A stretch of DNA of 64,000 bases from Datnioides undecimradiatus (GCA_008933995.1 WARS01000013.1:798721-862720); one strand, 5' to 3'; positions 13,401 through 26,811 are shown, counted from the first letter of the stretch. Made by a program: numbers and translations. Notes: generated by a model from the letters alone, not told the origin.

Positions 13401-16400
13401 ATACAGAGAAACAGAAACATGAAGGCTGGAGCATAAAACAAATACTTTCGTGTTGAAATATCAGTTTATTTGCTTAATTTGCAGTTCATCTGATCATTCT
13501 GACCATATCTTTTGTGGATTTTCTCTCAACACATTCAGTGCAGGCGTTCGTGTTTACATGGTCCAACTGACCACAGAGGTTACATAGAACACATGACTTC
13601 CTGAGCCGCGGAGGAAGCAATGCATTTTCATTACAGGATAAGCATTATTACATCACCATAATTCGTTCTAATGGGCACATAAGCTCTGGATGTAAATATT
13701 ATTCAACCATTCTGCACATGTGTGCAGTAGCTCCAGGCTTTGATGTGTAATTGATGTTCCAGTATGAATGGTGATCATGTTGCCCCTCGATGTCTGACGA
13801 TCACTCTAACAGTAGCTACTCGGGTCTCGTCCCCAAGGGAAAGGAGAGCTTCATAAATCCAGATGGAACTGACAATTAAAGTTTCATAAGGACAAATCAT
13901 TTTAGATAAAATTGGATTATGTGCTTCAAAAAAACAAAATAACAAAAAAACAATACAACAAATAACCCTCCTCAACGGTGTGTCAACACAATAGGTTTAC
14001 ATCTGTCAAAGCGAATGTGTGCATTTATGTATGCAATAGCTAAACATGGTCCTTGAACTGGGGGAGAGTCGTACAGTTCAGTGCAATCAGTAGACACAAA
14101 CAAGAAACACAGAGACAGATGACAGATGTGTGCAGGAACTACACTTGTCCCTGATTGGAGAGTCAGACAGGGCTCTCTATGAATCCTGTGTGTGTGAGTG
14201 GCAGTTCAGACGCCATGTCAGTGGTCGGCCCAAAACAAGCCTACAGCCCAGCCAACGTCTCTGTGACTGTGCTTGGATACAGTTGTGCTTTGAGCTGAAT
14301 GCCGAATGTCCGCATGCTAACATGCTAACAGTGGCAATGCTCTCATGCTGGTGTGTTTCAAGTATTTGAAAAACTGTTTACTGTTAATCATCTCAGTTTA
14401 GCGTGCTAATATTTGCTAATTAGCACCGAACACAACGTACAGCTGGGACTGATGGGGATGCAATTAAACAGACATTTAGCCATAAACCCAGAATATGATG
14501 CATCATCCGAAAGTGCAAGAGTTGAAACTGTCCTCATTGCAGAGATCTTGAAGAGGCAGTCTTGTATTGCAAAACTGGTGCAACAGGCAGCGATAGACAG
14601 CTTTGTAGGCTCTAAACCGAGATCCAACGGTTTCAGTTATGAAACATAACATCTTTCATCTTTTACCGTCCCTGTCTGATGCACGCCAAGATCTCATACT
14701 CACACTTCTCACAAAGCACACTTTCTATTAAAAGTCTGAAGTCTTCAGGCACGAATACCATGTTAACCACTGTGTTGTGTTTTTGTCAGACTTCAGAAAG
14801 CTCCTGCAGAAGACATAGGGCCACGCTCACATGCTGAGTAGCACTACAGCCGGTGCCGCTTAGCTGTAAAGTTGTTGAAGTGTCCTTTTCTAAACATAGC
14901 TTGTGCTAATTAGTAATTACACCGGTGATTAGCGACCACCAGAAGTACACAGAAAATCAAATACAAATTATCTAAATGTTCTCAATAAATTGTTCTATAT
15001 GTCACAAACGCAGCCAGGCAACAGATGTACACGTAACGCTCAGAACACGTTCTCAGTCGGCCTGCAGCCAAGCAAAACAGCACATTTAACTCTTTGTAGA
15101 GGTGACATTTAAAACAGGTACATAGAGATTTATTGAGTTCTTTCAGACGTGCAGTAAGTGCTGTGACTCATTCTGCTCCTGAAAGGGATAATGCTCCATT
15201 TAAGTCATTTTTCCACAATTTTTGCCATATAGCTGGCAATTTTGATCAGTGGAGGGGAGGCGAATCATATTATATTTTTTAGCACCGTGGATAGATAGCT
15301 CCAGAGTAGACATTTTAGGCGAGGTCATGGACAACAGACGGAGGAGTGCATTTGAACTGTCAGTTTATTAAAAGCGGTGAATTAGTAGAAATGTGCATCA
15401 ACTGGAACGAAAACATTTTTCACCTTTTTCATCTCTGTTTGGTTTAAAAGTAGCATTTTTTGAGTCTCCTATTAGCTGCAATTTAAGTCCATTTAAGTTC
15501 ATATTCTAGACAGGTTAAGATGTTAAGTTCATTTTTTATATTTTCATATAATCCCCAGGTGAAAACTCAAAATGAGAAGCGCCACAGCCCGAGGAATGAG
15601 TCCTATTTTAAAGGAATAGTTCAATACTCGGGTTTCTGTAACTGCACTCAGATTTCTTTAATATTCATATTCAGTGAAATTAGTCTGGATCTGCTTTGGC
15701 ATCTTTACTCTGTGTTGTGGAGAATGAAGCCGTAGTCCTTTATAAAGCAAGTCATCAAACTACAATTTTGCATGTTTCTACTGGCTGAAATATGTAACGA
15801 CCATACTATGAATACATTTGTTTTCATTCGCAAAATATTTAATTGCTTTTCACTTCTGTTTAACCAGACGAGTCCATTATGTGCAAGCATTTTAAATTAA
15901 CAGCTAGGCAGAAGGCAAAAACGATGTTAAAGGGGGACTGACAGGCCACAAAGAGAAAAACAGAGCAGAGAGGCGAGAGGGTGCTGTAAACAGAGACCAG
16001 TGCCAGCATGAGGACACTCGTGAAGTGTTTTCTGTCAGATTCTAAAACAATCACGTTGCTCTGTTATCTGTCTCTCAGAATTGCCAGCCTATCCAAAATC
16101 TTCCCGACACTTATGCTGTACAGACTGTGGGAGGACGGGAAGATCGGCTCCCTCGATGACCCTCTGGAGAAGTACGTGGAGAACTTCACCATCAAAAACC
16201 CTCTGGGGAAGACGCGAGACTCGGAGCTGAAATATGTGACAGATGGCCTGATATTTCTGGACAGCGGGGAGGTTCAGATCCGCTCCTCTTCAGTCACCCT
16301 GCGCAGGATGGCCAGCCAGCTCTCAGGTACAAACTAAACTTTAAACTCAACTGAACTCCTGTGAACTCACCCCACTGTGGTGTGATACAAGACTTTAATC

Positions 16401-19400
16401 AGACACAGTATGGTCTTAAATCTATATTACATCTTATACAGGTAACCTTGTGTGAAAATGCTTTTTTTTATCAGTCTATATCAAAAAGTAGTAGCTGTTG
16501 CATTATTCTGGTGCTGGATAGGAACAGTGTGACAGTGAATAGGATAACAATAGTCCGCACCTACAGGAAGTTGATCGATAACATTCTGGGATTTCCGGGG
16601 CTGAAACATTTGAGTCCTCTCTTTTTACTCATTCATTTTAGAGCTGAAGTCAATTAATCACTGGGTCAACTGACAAATAATGAATCAGGAACTGTTCGGA
16701 TAATTGTAATTCGTTAAACATTTGTTGGTCAGACAAGAATACAGTAGGCATCACCTTTAAGAAGATACAGTAGTTATTATTAGCTGTCTCTGTCTGTATT
16801 TAAGGATTGAAATGAACACCTGCATCAGTGAAATCAAACATTTAGTAGAGGAGCAGCTCAGATTCACGTCATACCACCTGCGTTTACATCTATGCATTGA
16901 AACAGCAACAGATGTGGCCACGCACAAACGGGCAACTGTTTCATAATTCTTTTCAATCTGTAATATTTGACTATATGAATGTAAAGGCTGGGAGAAAAGC
17001 CTGAGGCAAGACGAATCATGAATCTTTAAATATCCTACCCTGTCTCAGTTGATCATGTACCTATCGGGAAGGAACATAATTGTGCTCAGAAAACTGAATT
17101 GGTCACGTACCTGTAAAGTGAAACAAAATAAGAAATGTCTTGTGCATACAAATACAATCAGTTTATTATACTCCCTGAATGAAAGTAATTATTTTATTTA
17201 TTTTTTGTTCAATGCTGGTTTCCTGCGGGTTGATCCAGGCCTTCCCAGGAGACTCCGGGCTACAAATCTGCTTTGGAAAGGAAAAACACAATCTGCAATC
17301 AATCTGCTGCAGGATGATGTGCTCGTCGCAGACCCAGGGACCAAGTAAGATTTGTTATGCTGTGTTGATTTCAATATTTCAAAATGTACATTTTTTTTTA
17401 TCCTGCAAATGGAAAAATGCAAGAATGTGTTTATTCAGTACTGGCATTTAATGGCTGAGATTTAATACAACGAGTGCAGTTAGGAGGCGTCCAGTCAAAC
17501 ATGGTTTAAGCCTTTTCTCATGTTGCAAGTGTACCAGCAGTGTGTTTTTTTCAGAATTATCACCCATATGTTTTCATCTTATCAGGGCTGCATTCTGGTA
17601 TGTACATTTAAAAAAATATGTAGCCTAAGTGCATCTTACGTACAGCACACCTTATCTTTGACTGACATAAAACACGCCGTACATCTCCACTTTATTCGAA
17701 ATATCTTCCATTTCATCCTGGAGGGTTTTTTTGATTAAATGTCAGGTCTAATTGGCACAATTCTCACGCATACTCTCACACATATTGTCTAAACATATTA
17801 CACTGATTAGCAAAATATTTGACCTTTAAATAAAGAAAAATGTTCAAATTAAATTTTAATATCTCAAAGACCAAAGCTTTTTTTTATTAAACCTGTATGG
17901 GAGTAGCCTTTTGACACTGACCTCTGGTGTTTAAAATTTAAAAGTGTGTTGGAGTTATTAAAGCAGTGACCCACTTAAGTCTCTCTTTTTTTAAATTTAA
18001 TTTCTCTTATTTTACATGGTTTTTTATTTATGATGGACCATGTACAATTTTTAAACGTAAATGTTAACCAGAGTTAATGTTAAGCTAATTTTCATGTGCA
18101 GCTCCAATTTGCAGTCAGCAGATTTATTAACAGCTTCAGAGCTGAGGTAAGTGCCAGCTGGCTGCAGTTTCATATGCCCCAAATAGAGGAGTGTCATTGA
18201 CCTTCTCATTTATGTCTTGGTAGGTATATTTCCTAAAAAAGGTAGGTGTCACGTTGACACATTTGTGACACATTTCAACATAAAAAATATTTGTTTTTCT
18301 CTTATTATCTACATGAATGCCCTCAGAACCTCATAGAACCTTCCAGCACAATCACGTTCTTTTAAACTGTACCGCCCTGTTGCTTTTTAACCCAATACTG
18401 GAGGGAAAGCTGCTGCTCTTCCAAAACTGTCAATTACTGCGGCAGCCATTCATCTTTGCTTCCTAAACACATGGATGGAGGATGGGGCCGTAGTACCAGC
18501 AAGAAGTTTACACTGTCTTATAACTGTCTGTTTAAATTGTTTCTTTCCAGATGTCACTACAGCAATCTTGCCTTCTCACTGCTGGCTCACGTGATGGCCG
18601 AGCGAGTTGTCGCCGTTGACTACCAGCGGTGGATCACAGACAACATCCTGGACCGGCTGGGGATGGAGGACACTGGGTTTGACATTACTCCAGGGCTCCA
18701 GGGCCAGATGGCTGTCGGGGTGTACTCCAACGGAAAACCAGCCCCGCTCTATGACCTGGGGTGGTACCGGCCTTCTGGTCAGATGTTCTCTACAGCCGCA
18801 GACTTGGCCAAGCTCGCCATGATGCTGTTGGGTGCGTATCACCGCAAGCTGCTGGAGCCAGATTCATTGAAGATCATGCTGACCCCACTCTTCAGGTGCG
18901 ATAAGGACTACTTTGCCAACCGTACTGGGACGCCATGGGAGGTGAATGAGCAGATGGGCTATGAGGTGGTGCGTAAAGATGGAGACCTGGATGGCTACTC
19001 TGCCACCTTCTCCCTGGTGCCCAGACTGAAGCTTGGTCTAGTGGTGCTAATGGCTGGTAGCCGGTCTCAGAACCAGGATGTGGTCACCAAGGCCTACAGC
19101 TACATCATCCCAGCCATTGAAAAAGCCTTCAGGGAGGCTAAAAAGGTCCTCTTTGCTCCGCCAAACCCAGATCCTTACATTGGGTTTTTTACCTACAGCA
19201 ACATCACCTTCTACGAGATCAAAGTCGGGGCTGATGGGGTTCTGATCATGCAACAGTTTGGGCCTCAGATTGAGGAGCTGATCCCAGAGAAGTACAGGAC
19301 AATAAAGCTCAACTACCTGGTTGACCGGGTGTTCAGAGTGGTTTTTGAAAAAGAGTACCCTTGTGTTTTGCGAGTCGGCACAGCGTCAGTATCCCTGGAA

Positions 19401-19529
19401 GCCCAAGATGGCCAATTATTTAACTTCTACACATTTGACAAACGGGGTTTGTCCCCTGGGTTTGATGCACCAGGACTGAACACATATAATGTGGTCAGAA
19501 TAGCCCGCAGGCCATCCTTCTCAAGCTGA
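7345..19529 (+). CDS. lactbl1: Beta-lactamase-like protein 1 (LACTBL1 type), membrane-anchored serine hydrolase family
   Basis: Coding exons by splice signals and phase: 7345-7404, 9707-9878, 11213-11319, 12993-13150, 16079-16326, 17239-17344 and 18551-19529, giving 609 aa. The ATG at 7345 follows an acceptor ending at 7328, so a 5' UTR exon lies upstream. One membrane segment (about residues 49-68) near the N-terminus is followed by a conserved stretch rich in Pro and Glu and then the penicillin-binding/class C beta-lactamase fold. Catalytic motifs are present: Ser169-Leu-Ser-Lys172 (Ser-x-x-Lys), Tyr287-Ser-Asn289 (Tyr-x-Asn), and Lys426-Asp-Gly428 where beta-lactamases have Lys-Thr-Gly. 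The family is conserved in vertebrates; its substrate is unknown to me. The split SLSK exon and vertebrate-style introns argue against recent bacterial transfer. The first coding exon (20 aa) is the least certain part; the Met at residue 43 is an alternative start. It is convergent with the neuromedin receptor gene. Confidence 0.87.
7405..18550 (+). other. Introns of lactbl1
   Basis: Introns span 7405-9706, 9879-11212, 11320-12992, 13151-16078, 16327-17238 and 17345-18550. They contain no recognised gene. Notable contents are a palindromic AT-rich patch with repeated ATAATTAAGAGATA near 10217-10290 and a dispersed repeat at about 14300-14500. The intron-4 donor (CAG/GTTCGC) is weak but frame and protein continuity across it are clear. 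Confidence 0.6.
14300..14510. repeat. Dispersed repeat rich in GCATGCTAACAT / TTGCTAATTAGCAC, copy 1
   Basis: Contains a GCTAACATGCTAACA block, then TTTGCTAATTAGCACCGAAC, an ACAGCTG-GACTGATGGGGATG block and a later TTAGCCATAAACC block. The same order of motifs recurs at about 24755-25020 and, more diverged, at 38815-39085. This is a non-coding interspersed element of a type common in teleosts; I cannot name the family with certainty. It sits in intron 4 of lactbl1. Confidence 0.6.
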
Positions 19530-20518
19530 ACTGCAGCATCCTACAGACAAATGTGTGTCCTTGGGATATGTGAGGGTAAATGAAAAGCCAGCTGTGAAGA
19601 CTGAAAGACCAAATGGGAAAGTTGGGGTGATTTTAGCAGTCAAAGACAGGATTGTGCTCTTGATTTACAGAGAGCAAGGAGAGAGACAGCAATGTGTAGA
19701 GTATGATGTCTTTCACAGAAAATTAATTTCTCTGCTGAATGATGTATATGACTGTCCTCCTCACACTGGTCCTTCATTAAGCCCCAAAACTGAACATCCA
19801 CATTATGGTGATACGGTGCTTGTGTTTTTCCTGCTTGCATTTAAACCACTCTAACGTTGTCTCAGCCTCATCTGTCCTTGAGTCTTCATGAGAGAGAACA
19901 GAACAACAAACTCCTGTTGTGGTCATTTAAATGACTATTTACATACATTTCATTATTCTCTATCTTGAGATCATGACTGTGGTTCCACAAACTCACTGAC
20001 TCATACATATTCATCCTCCACTGGTCAAAGGCAAAAAGTTCTTTGCTTTCACCATGAAACTATGAATTATTCTGTGCCAGGTAAAACATGAATATGCATC
20101 ATTTTAATACTGATGTTGTCACAGGTGTAGAACTGCTGATCTAAGGTTAACAATCATGCACTTTAATGCAACTTAAAAAGCTAAATATTTTGGCTCCCTA
20201 GTAAGAAACGATTAAGGACACTGAGGTTTTTGGGTGCCTGTGTGACTTTGTTTAATCCCTGAAAATGGACTCTATATTTTCCCAACCTCTAACACCAGCA
20301 TGAATAATATAATACCCAGGCTGCTGCAGGAAAATGACAGACTCAAGTGTACCAAAATAACCTTCATGAGGCAAAGGCTGATGTTTTACCTTCCATATGA
20401 GATTGCCCTTCTGAGGGTGTGATGGAAATGGAATAGATATTGAAAATGTCGCTTATTCTTGAAGCATCAGGTGCGACAAGTGATATTGAGGGAATGTGAA
20501 CGCAATGCTGCCTAAAAA

Positions 20519-20524
20519 AATAAA
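20519..20524 (+). terminator. Candidate polyadenylation signal of lactbl1
   Basis: AATAAA about 990 bp after the stop codon at 19529. It is the first canonical hexamer I found on the + strand after the gene. No transcript evidence is visible, so use of this site is inference. Confidence 0.3.
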
Positions 20525-21369
20525 TCTATTGTATCCACTTTATCCGGCGATGGATGATTGAACCTGGAATTCAACTATGTAATGCTCTGTTGTCACAGCC
20601 CGCAAATTGAAGCTCACTCTTATGGGTGGTGGGAAGAGAGAAAAGCATTAGGGTCATGCGGCACTGTAAGCCAACCGTGGAACAAAACTGCATCAACATG
20701 CAAATTATACCGTGTGTTCATTCTCTGCTATTGTTGAGGCTTGTTATTTTGGGTAAGATGTCAGATGCTGCCTTCAAAAAATTCAACAATCACACAATGC
20801 AATCATGATGATGAATACAACTCTTCAGAATTATGCCACATTCATGTTTCAGTCACCAGAGAAACCAATCATCAAACGTAACCATGCATTAACACAGGTA
20901 AAGAAGAATGATAGCTGCGTGTGGACAGCTTCAACATTTATTTGTGTAGCTTTTAAGTTAGCCGTTGCACAATAGCCATAATCAGTTTTTCAACTTTGCA
21001 ACCACAACGGACAAGAGCTGACCAATCAATGAAATCCTGTACATGATTTGCTGGCCGTGCAAGAAGAGTAAAGCTCACAGTAAAGCATTACAAGTTCCAC
21101 TGAAACACAGAGAAACACGTGACCTGTCTCTGCAGACCACCAACACATACATTCAAAAAAACCAAAAACAAAATCAAGTACAATACATTGTCGCTCAGAC
21201 CACATCTGATTGTCCTACTTTCCGTCTGGTTTCATCCTGTAAGGCATACAGCAGTTCAGAGTACAGAATAAGACAGAAGGTGGAATATGCAGGCACTGGT
21301 AAAAAAGATCATCCATAGTAACAAACAAATAAACAATTTACGTACAAGCTCTTCAATGACGTGAGGAGT

Positions 21370-21635
21370 TTAAAGGAACAGTTCAACATTTTGGACAGAT
21401 ATTTAAAAAAACAGTGTTAATGTGTTATTGAGGTGCTGGTGGGTGGCTTTTGTTACCTTTGACAGAGTCAGACTGGCTCATTCCCCGTGTCCTGTTTTTA
21501 TGCTAACATAAGCTAATCAGCTCCCCGTGGTCGCTGCGTGTTGAACAGATATGAGAGTATTATCAGTCTTCCCATCTAACTTCCGGCAAGAAAGCAAATC
21601 TGCCTATCACCCAAAATGTCAAGCTACACCTTTAA
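21370..21635. repeat. TTAA-flanked MITE (AGTTCAACATTTTGG family)
   Basis: Both ends are TTAA, and the ends form imperfect terminal inverted repeats: TTAAAGGAACAGTTCAACAT on the left, and on the reverse strand of the right end TTAAAGGTGTAGCTTGACAT, both continuing into TTTTGG. The interior has the ATGCTAACATAAGCTAAT and GAACAGATATGAGAG blocks of a common teleost repeat. It is non-coding. TTAA flanks suggest piggyBac-type mobilisation, which is inference. It lies just beyond the 3' end of the receptor gene. Confidence 0.7.
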
Positions 21636-21669
21636 ATTAGCTTGTTTGCTTACTCCAATGAAATCTCAG

Positions 21670-24600
21670 TTAGAACACAGAGGTCTTGCAGGTCGTTTCC
21701 TTACATGCACATGTGAAGATTGCGCTCTCTATGCTCATGTTCGGAGACAGCAAAGGGATGAAGGCGTTGGAGTCCTTACCCTGAGCCTGAGCTCTGGAGC
21801 TGGACACAGACGGATCCAGTAAAATCTTAGGGAATGGTGGTGAGTCTCTGACAGAGCTGTTGTCCTCCGCCTGGGAGCACACGAGTTCTCGGAAACACTC
21901 CCTGAACCGTGTGGAGAGCAGGCTGTAGATGATAGGGTTGACTGCTGAGCTGAGGTAGAAGAGGACGCCTGACAGGATGTGAACATACTGATAAATGTTG
22001 TGCATCAAATCGGTCCACTGGCTGATGGAACTCCACAGGAGCCGCTCGATGTGGAAGGGCGCCCAGCAGACTCCAAACACTGCAACCACGATCGCTAGAG
22101 GATCAGACCAGAGAGGCAGAGTCTCTTTAAAAAGGGTTTTTTTGTTGTTACAGATTAAACACACTTGTTTGTCGCAGCTCTTTTATATTTGCCTTTATTT
22201 TTGATGCAAAGACCGAAGAGACAGGAGAGCCACATGCTAAAAGGACATCACCTCACACAGGACATGTGGAGGTCCAGACCTCTGACTTACTGATAAAAAC
22301 TGTTATTGACAGTTTTTAAAAGAGTATCTATAAAAAGGTCAAAAATAAAATAAACATTGCAGAACTGAGGGAGAAAGGTAATATTCTTGGGGAATAAAGT
22401 CATGTGTCCAAAAAATGTAAAAGGAAGTACAACGCCTCACTTTGCAAGTCTGGATCAACCACAGATGCCACTGCGTGCTGTGTATTATGCCTGACCTCCT
22501 TAAATTATACTTAATAAGTGGGTTTAGCCATGGGGATATACAGTGAAGCAGCATATTTCCTTGATTAAAAAACACTTTTTCTTTTTTTAAAAAAACACAT
22601 TTCTTGAATTAATTTCATGTCTTTTTTGACCTACAATGACCTCAGAATACCATTGTAGGTTCTTCCCTGCAGTTATACATTTAGCTTCATACATAGCTTC
22701 ATACATTTTAAATGGACAACGAAAAAATCTTCCCTTCAAAACTAAAAAGTAGAACAGGTAATAAAAGACTTTACTTCAGTACACTGGGGGATTCTGTCTC
22801 TACAGAAGTGGCTAATATTTGCAGATGTTAACTTTAGATGGATAACAATAATATTGATTAATATTCAGTATTAATTAATCACTGGTCAATAGCCAGAAAA
22901 TCTGTCTCAAACTATTTTGATGCTTAGTTTAACAAAAATGACGTTTTCTCATTCAAACATGTCCAGTGTGAGGATTTGATGCTTTTCTTCATCGTGCATG
23001 ACAGGAAAATGAATATTTTTCACTTTTGGATTCAAATAAAACAAGTAATATGAGTTTCTCTCCCTGGGGTGTGAGGTATTACAGCACTGTATACTTGTTT
23101 GTGGCAAAATTATCAAGAAAGTAACAGGCAGATAATTCAGTCATTAAAAATGTTATTCTAATGCTCATCGCAGCTATTTTTAATGACTTCCACTCGCACA
23201 AAGCCATGATGCTAAACAGTGATTTGAAGCAACCACCTCAGGAGAATCTCGTAATGTCAACAGTGGTCGACTTTCCTAGAACAGCTGCAGTCCAAATATG
23301 ACAAGCACACAGTGTAAAGCCTTCCACCACAAATCCCTCAGGACAATACAACCCTAATTGCGATGTTGTTTAAAAGGTAAATAAAGCAGAATTTAATATT
23401 TTTCAAAACCTCTTTGACCTAGATTCAGCTGAATACAGGACGAAGACAAGATATTTAATGTTTTAAGTGATAAACTCTGTTTCTCATACCATGTATGATG
23501 TGTGCATCAGGTTGCAAAACAGTTGCAGTTGCAGCATTTTAGATGCAAAAAAACCCCCCAACAACAGTTTTCTGAACTGCAGTAATATCCTGCAGTAATA
23601 ACCACCATGTTGGTTTTGAATACAGCACAGCCTGAGGGACCTGAGCTCATAGATGCTCAGTGGTGGTGTTCAGCCTTGCTCTTGGCCAGTGTTATTTCAC
23701 TAAGTGGAGACTGCATCCTTGCTTGTGTCCCAGTCATGATACTGTCACCAGTTACCAATTCACCTATTTACTTTTGGAATGTTCCAAACACGAGCATTTG
23801 ACAATTTTCCATTTTCAGACATATTTACTGTATGAGTATGAATGAATACAGGTCACGAAGACTAAGCAACCTATTGCATTCTGTATTCTTTATTGACATT
23901 TTACACACCATCCTAAAAACCCAACTGCTTCTGGAAATAAAGTTATATTTTAAAATCAGTGTAGAAGACACTGCATACATTTACTATAACACGAGTCTTA
24001 AAAGTGTTAAACACCTGATGATTTGATGGTAATTCGTAGATATATCACTGAGCAGCAGAGGTTGCTGCTACATTCGTCTCCTAATAACCCATGCATAAAG
24101 CTCTCAGGGTGCTCCAACTGAAGGACGTGCACCAGACGCAGGCTGTTTGGCTGTTTACGGTAGCGGACATATGGCATCAAGCTGACTGATAAGGCTTTGT
24201 TGAATGCTTGGTAGTGCTGCACGCAGTGACAAGATATTTATAAATGTGAGAGTTGCAAACATTTGACAACTAGTTTCTGTTTTTTTCCCAGCAACAGAGT
24301 TTGTGAGGCTGTCAGCTCTTTAACCCCAAAAACTCAATGACAAGAAAAACCATCTTATTTCACCCTGTTCGACAGAGTCACATTTGTATTCTGTATCTTC
24401 GAGTTCCAGCTCAAGTACGTGATGTTTACACTGAATTAAATGTTCCTTTTGAAGCAAAAGCTGCATAATTATATCAAATGGAACAAATCCAGATGACTTG
24501 TGCATCGTTTTACTCACATTTTCACAAAAGTCAGCCTGGCAACTTTGAGATTTCCACTTGAACTGAAACACAGCTCTGTGGGTTTGAACAAAGTTTTGCA

Positions 24601-26462
24601 ATCGCAAAATCTATCTGTATCTATCTATCATACGAACTATCTATGATAGATACATACATACATAGATTGATATATATATAGAGAGAATAACCTGTTTTAC
24701 CGTTGAGTATGTCTATTTTATTATTTCTATATTTTGTGGTAAGTAGAGATACAACCATGCTAACGTGATAATGATGCTAACGATTAGCAGGTATAATGGT
24801 TCCCATGTCCACCATCTGTTAGCATGCTAACATTTTCTGATTAGCACTAAACACAAAGAGTAGCTGGCAGGAAATTCACTCATTCTGCAAGAACTTTTGC
24901 ATTTAGATTTAAATTTTAGATGTAATGATGATGGCGCTTAGAAGAAAAGTTATCATGTTCATCATGAGACGTAAATGTCACTGTAATCAAGTCAGTAGTT
25001 GTTGAGATATTTATCTTTAGAAATAAATGAATATTTCAAAAGTCAAAAACATTGTCATTGGAACTGCGTGTGTTCAAAACAGATCTAACTGACAGTTGCT
25101 ATGGTTGCCATAGTAAAATATCATCAGAATAAGATTTTTACGAGGCTAAATTCTCATTGGCTGTAGAAGCACCTGTGAAAATACCAGTAAGGCTCCACCC
25201 TTGGCAGGCAATTGATGTGGAGTATCATCACTTTATCATCACAGATTCAGGGTCTTTAAGATGAACCAGCTATTACTCTCTTATTGTTAAATGATGAATT
25301 ATCAGTTAAACATGTCATACAGACTTGACTAATGGAGACAGAAAAGAACAAATCAATTACCAAAGGGCTGTTCTAACCTCATCTATGAAATCACATCAAG
25401 CCCCAAAGCTTAGAGGATGTGTACAGAAAGACCCCCTCTGGAATACAAATGATCCACACAAACAATTGACAACCCTTCTCCTTCTGTGTTTTCCCTGTGT
25501 TTTGACTTTGGGAACATGCCTTGGCACTGATAATACAGATTAGAGGGGATCTGCCTTCAAATCATAGCAGCCTTTCACAGTTGAGCATGTTTTGTAAAGA
25601 GATAGAGAGAAAACTCACAGAGCATCTTGTTGACCTGCCTCCTGCGTCCGTTCACGTTGATCTTCCTTCGGGTGTTGCTGCCACAGTTCTTTCCCAGGTT
25701 TCCATTGGGCCGCCGCCTTTCTCTGCCCAGATGAAGCCCCATCACCAGGTACAGCACGCTGATCACCGTCATGGGCACGAAATAGAAGCACACAGTGGTG
25801 ATCTGCATGACCATGTTATAGATCCACAGGGGCTTCACCACAGTGCAAATGGCTGACTCCTCCATCCTCTCTGGGAGGTAGAAGATGCCGTGCAGCGAGG
25901 TGTTGGGGGTGGCACAGATCATCGACACCACCCACACGATGGTGATGACCTTCTTGGCGTGCTGGTTCGTGGACAAGTACCGTGTTTTAAGTGGGTGTAG
26001 CACAGCTATGTACCTCTCCACACTCAGAGCTGTGACATTGAGGATAGAGGCGAAGCAGACCGTCTCAAAGAGGAACGTCTTAAAGTAGCAGCCACCCTCG
26101 CCGAAGGGGAAGGGGTAGTTCTGCCACAGGTCGTAAATCTCCAGGGGCATCCCAAACAAAAGCACAAGAAGGTCTGACACAGCCAGGCTCAGCAGATAGA
26201 GGTTGGTGGGGTTTCTCATCTTCTTGTGCCTCGCGATCACTGCACACGTGAGCAGATTCCCAGACAAGCCGGTGAGGAAGATGAGAAGGTATATGCTGGT
26301 CACAGGGAGGAAGAAGGGAGAACGTTTTGGACCCAGGATGTCAAAGAGGTTGACATCAGTGAATTGGTCGTTGGTGTAATTCCCGGTGGCATTAGGTGGC
26401 ATGCTGGTATTGAGCAAAAGTCTAGAAGCGTTTGAAGGGGACCTCTGAAAAGAGAGCTCCAT
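21670..26462 (-). CDS. nmur1: Neuromedin U receptor (NMUR1-like class A GPCR)
   Basis: Two coding exons, complement(25619..26462) and complement(21670..22094), joined in phase 1, give 422 aa, the usual length for this family. The N-terminus has four N-glycosylation sequons (Asn-Ala-Ser, Asn-Thr-Ser, Asn-Ala-Thr, Asn-Tyr-Thr). Seven membrane segments are evident. Class A landmarks: Cys125 and Cys206 for the extracellular disulfide, Glu149-Arg-Tyr151 at the end of helix 3, Cys-Trp-Ala-Pro (291-294) in helix 6 and Asn334-Pro-Ile-Ile-Tyr338 in helix 7. The stretch around GGCYF, the helix-3 [10 protein letters not shown] and PNTSLHGI look more like NMUR1 than NMUR2; a teleost nmur3 cannot be excluded. 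These receptors bind neuromedin U/S and couple mainly to Gq. The start at 26462 is the first in-frame ATG of the exon after an acceptor at 26544. The residue after Lys-Met-Leu at the exon join is Ser282, where mammalian family members have Phe. Confidence 0.9.
22095..25618 (-). other. Intron of the neuromedin receptor gene
   Basis: A 3.5-kb intron with donor GTGAGT at 25618 and acceptor CTCTAG ending at 22095 on the - strand. It contains dispersed repeat copy 2 (about 24755-25020), an AT-rich stretch at 22830-23050, and a TATC/GATA-rich patch at 24603-24680 that can fold back on itself. No gene is recognised inside. Confidence 0.6.
24755..25025. repeat. Dispersed repeat, copy 2
   Basis: Shares with copy 1 the ordered blocks ATGCTAACGATTAGCAGGTA, GTTAGCATGCTAACATTTTC, TGATTAGCACTAAACACAAA and a late GTAGTTGTTGAGATATTT block. 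It is non-coding and lies in the receptor intron. Confidence 0.65.
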
Positions 26463-26543
26463 TTCAGAGAGGAAAACCAGAGGAACGAAGGATGTCAACA
26501 CATCCTCTGCTGATTCCTGGAATCGATCAACACTCTGGGCCCA
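26463..26543 (-). other. 5' UTR part of the first coding exon of the neuromedin receptor gene
   Basis: On the - strand a T-rich tract ending TTTGCAG gives an acceptor, and the exon begins at 26543. The 81 bases to the ATG at 26462 stay open in the main frame but hold no in-frame ATG, so they are read as UTR. Confidence 0.6.
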
Positions 26544-26811
26544 CTGCAAACAAAAAATAACAGGTGAAACAAACAAAGCTATTAGAGGAGGATTTCATTT
26601 GACTAACACTTGATTAACTGATCTGTGATCATTTCAAATGGGGTCAAGCGCTATAGTTCAGGGCATATGTGTAATTAAACTATAACAAATTACATTTTAA
26701 CTACAGATATAAATATATTTACACTGAAACCCTTAAAATGTACAATATTTTAAATAAAACAAGTGTGATGTATAAATATAAATCTGTATCACTGTATAAA
26801 TATATATCACT

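Noticed and set aside
7345-19529. Bacterial transfer as the origin of the beta-lactamase-like gene
   Set aside because: It has seven coding exons, vertebrate splice sites and an N-terminal region typical of vertebrate LACTBL1; no sign of recent transfer.
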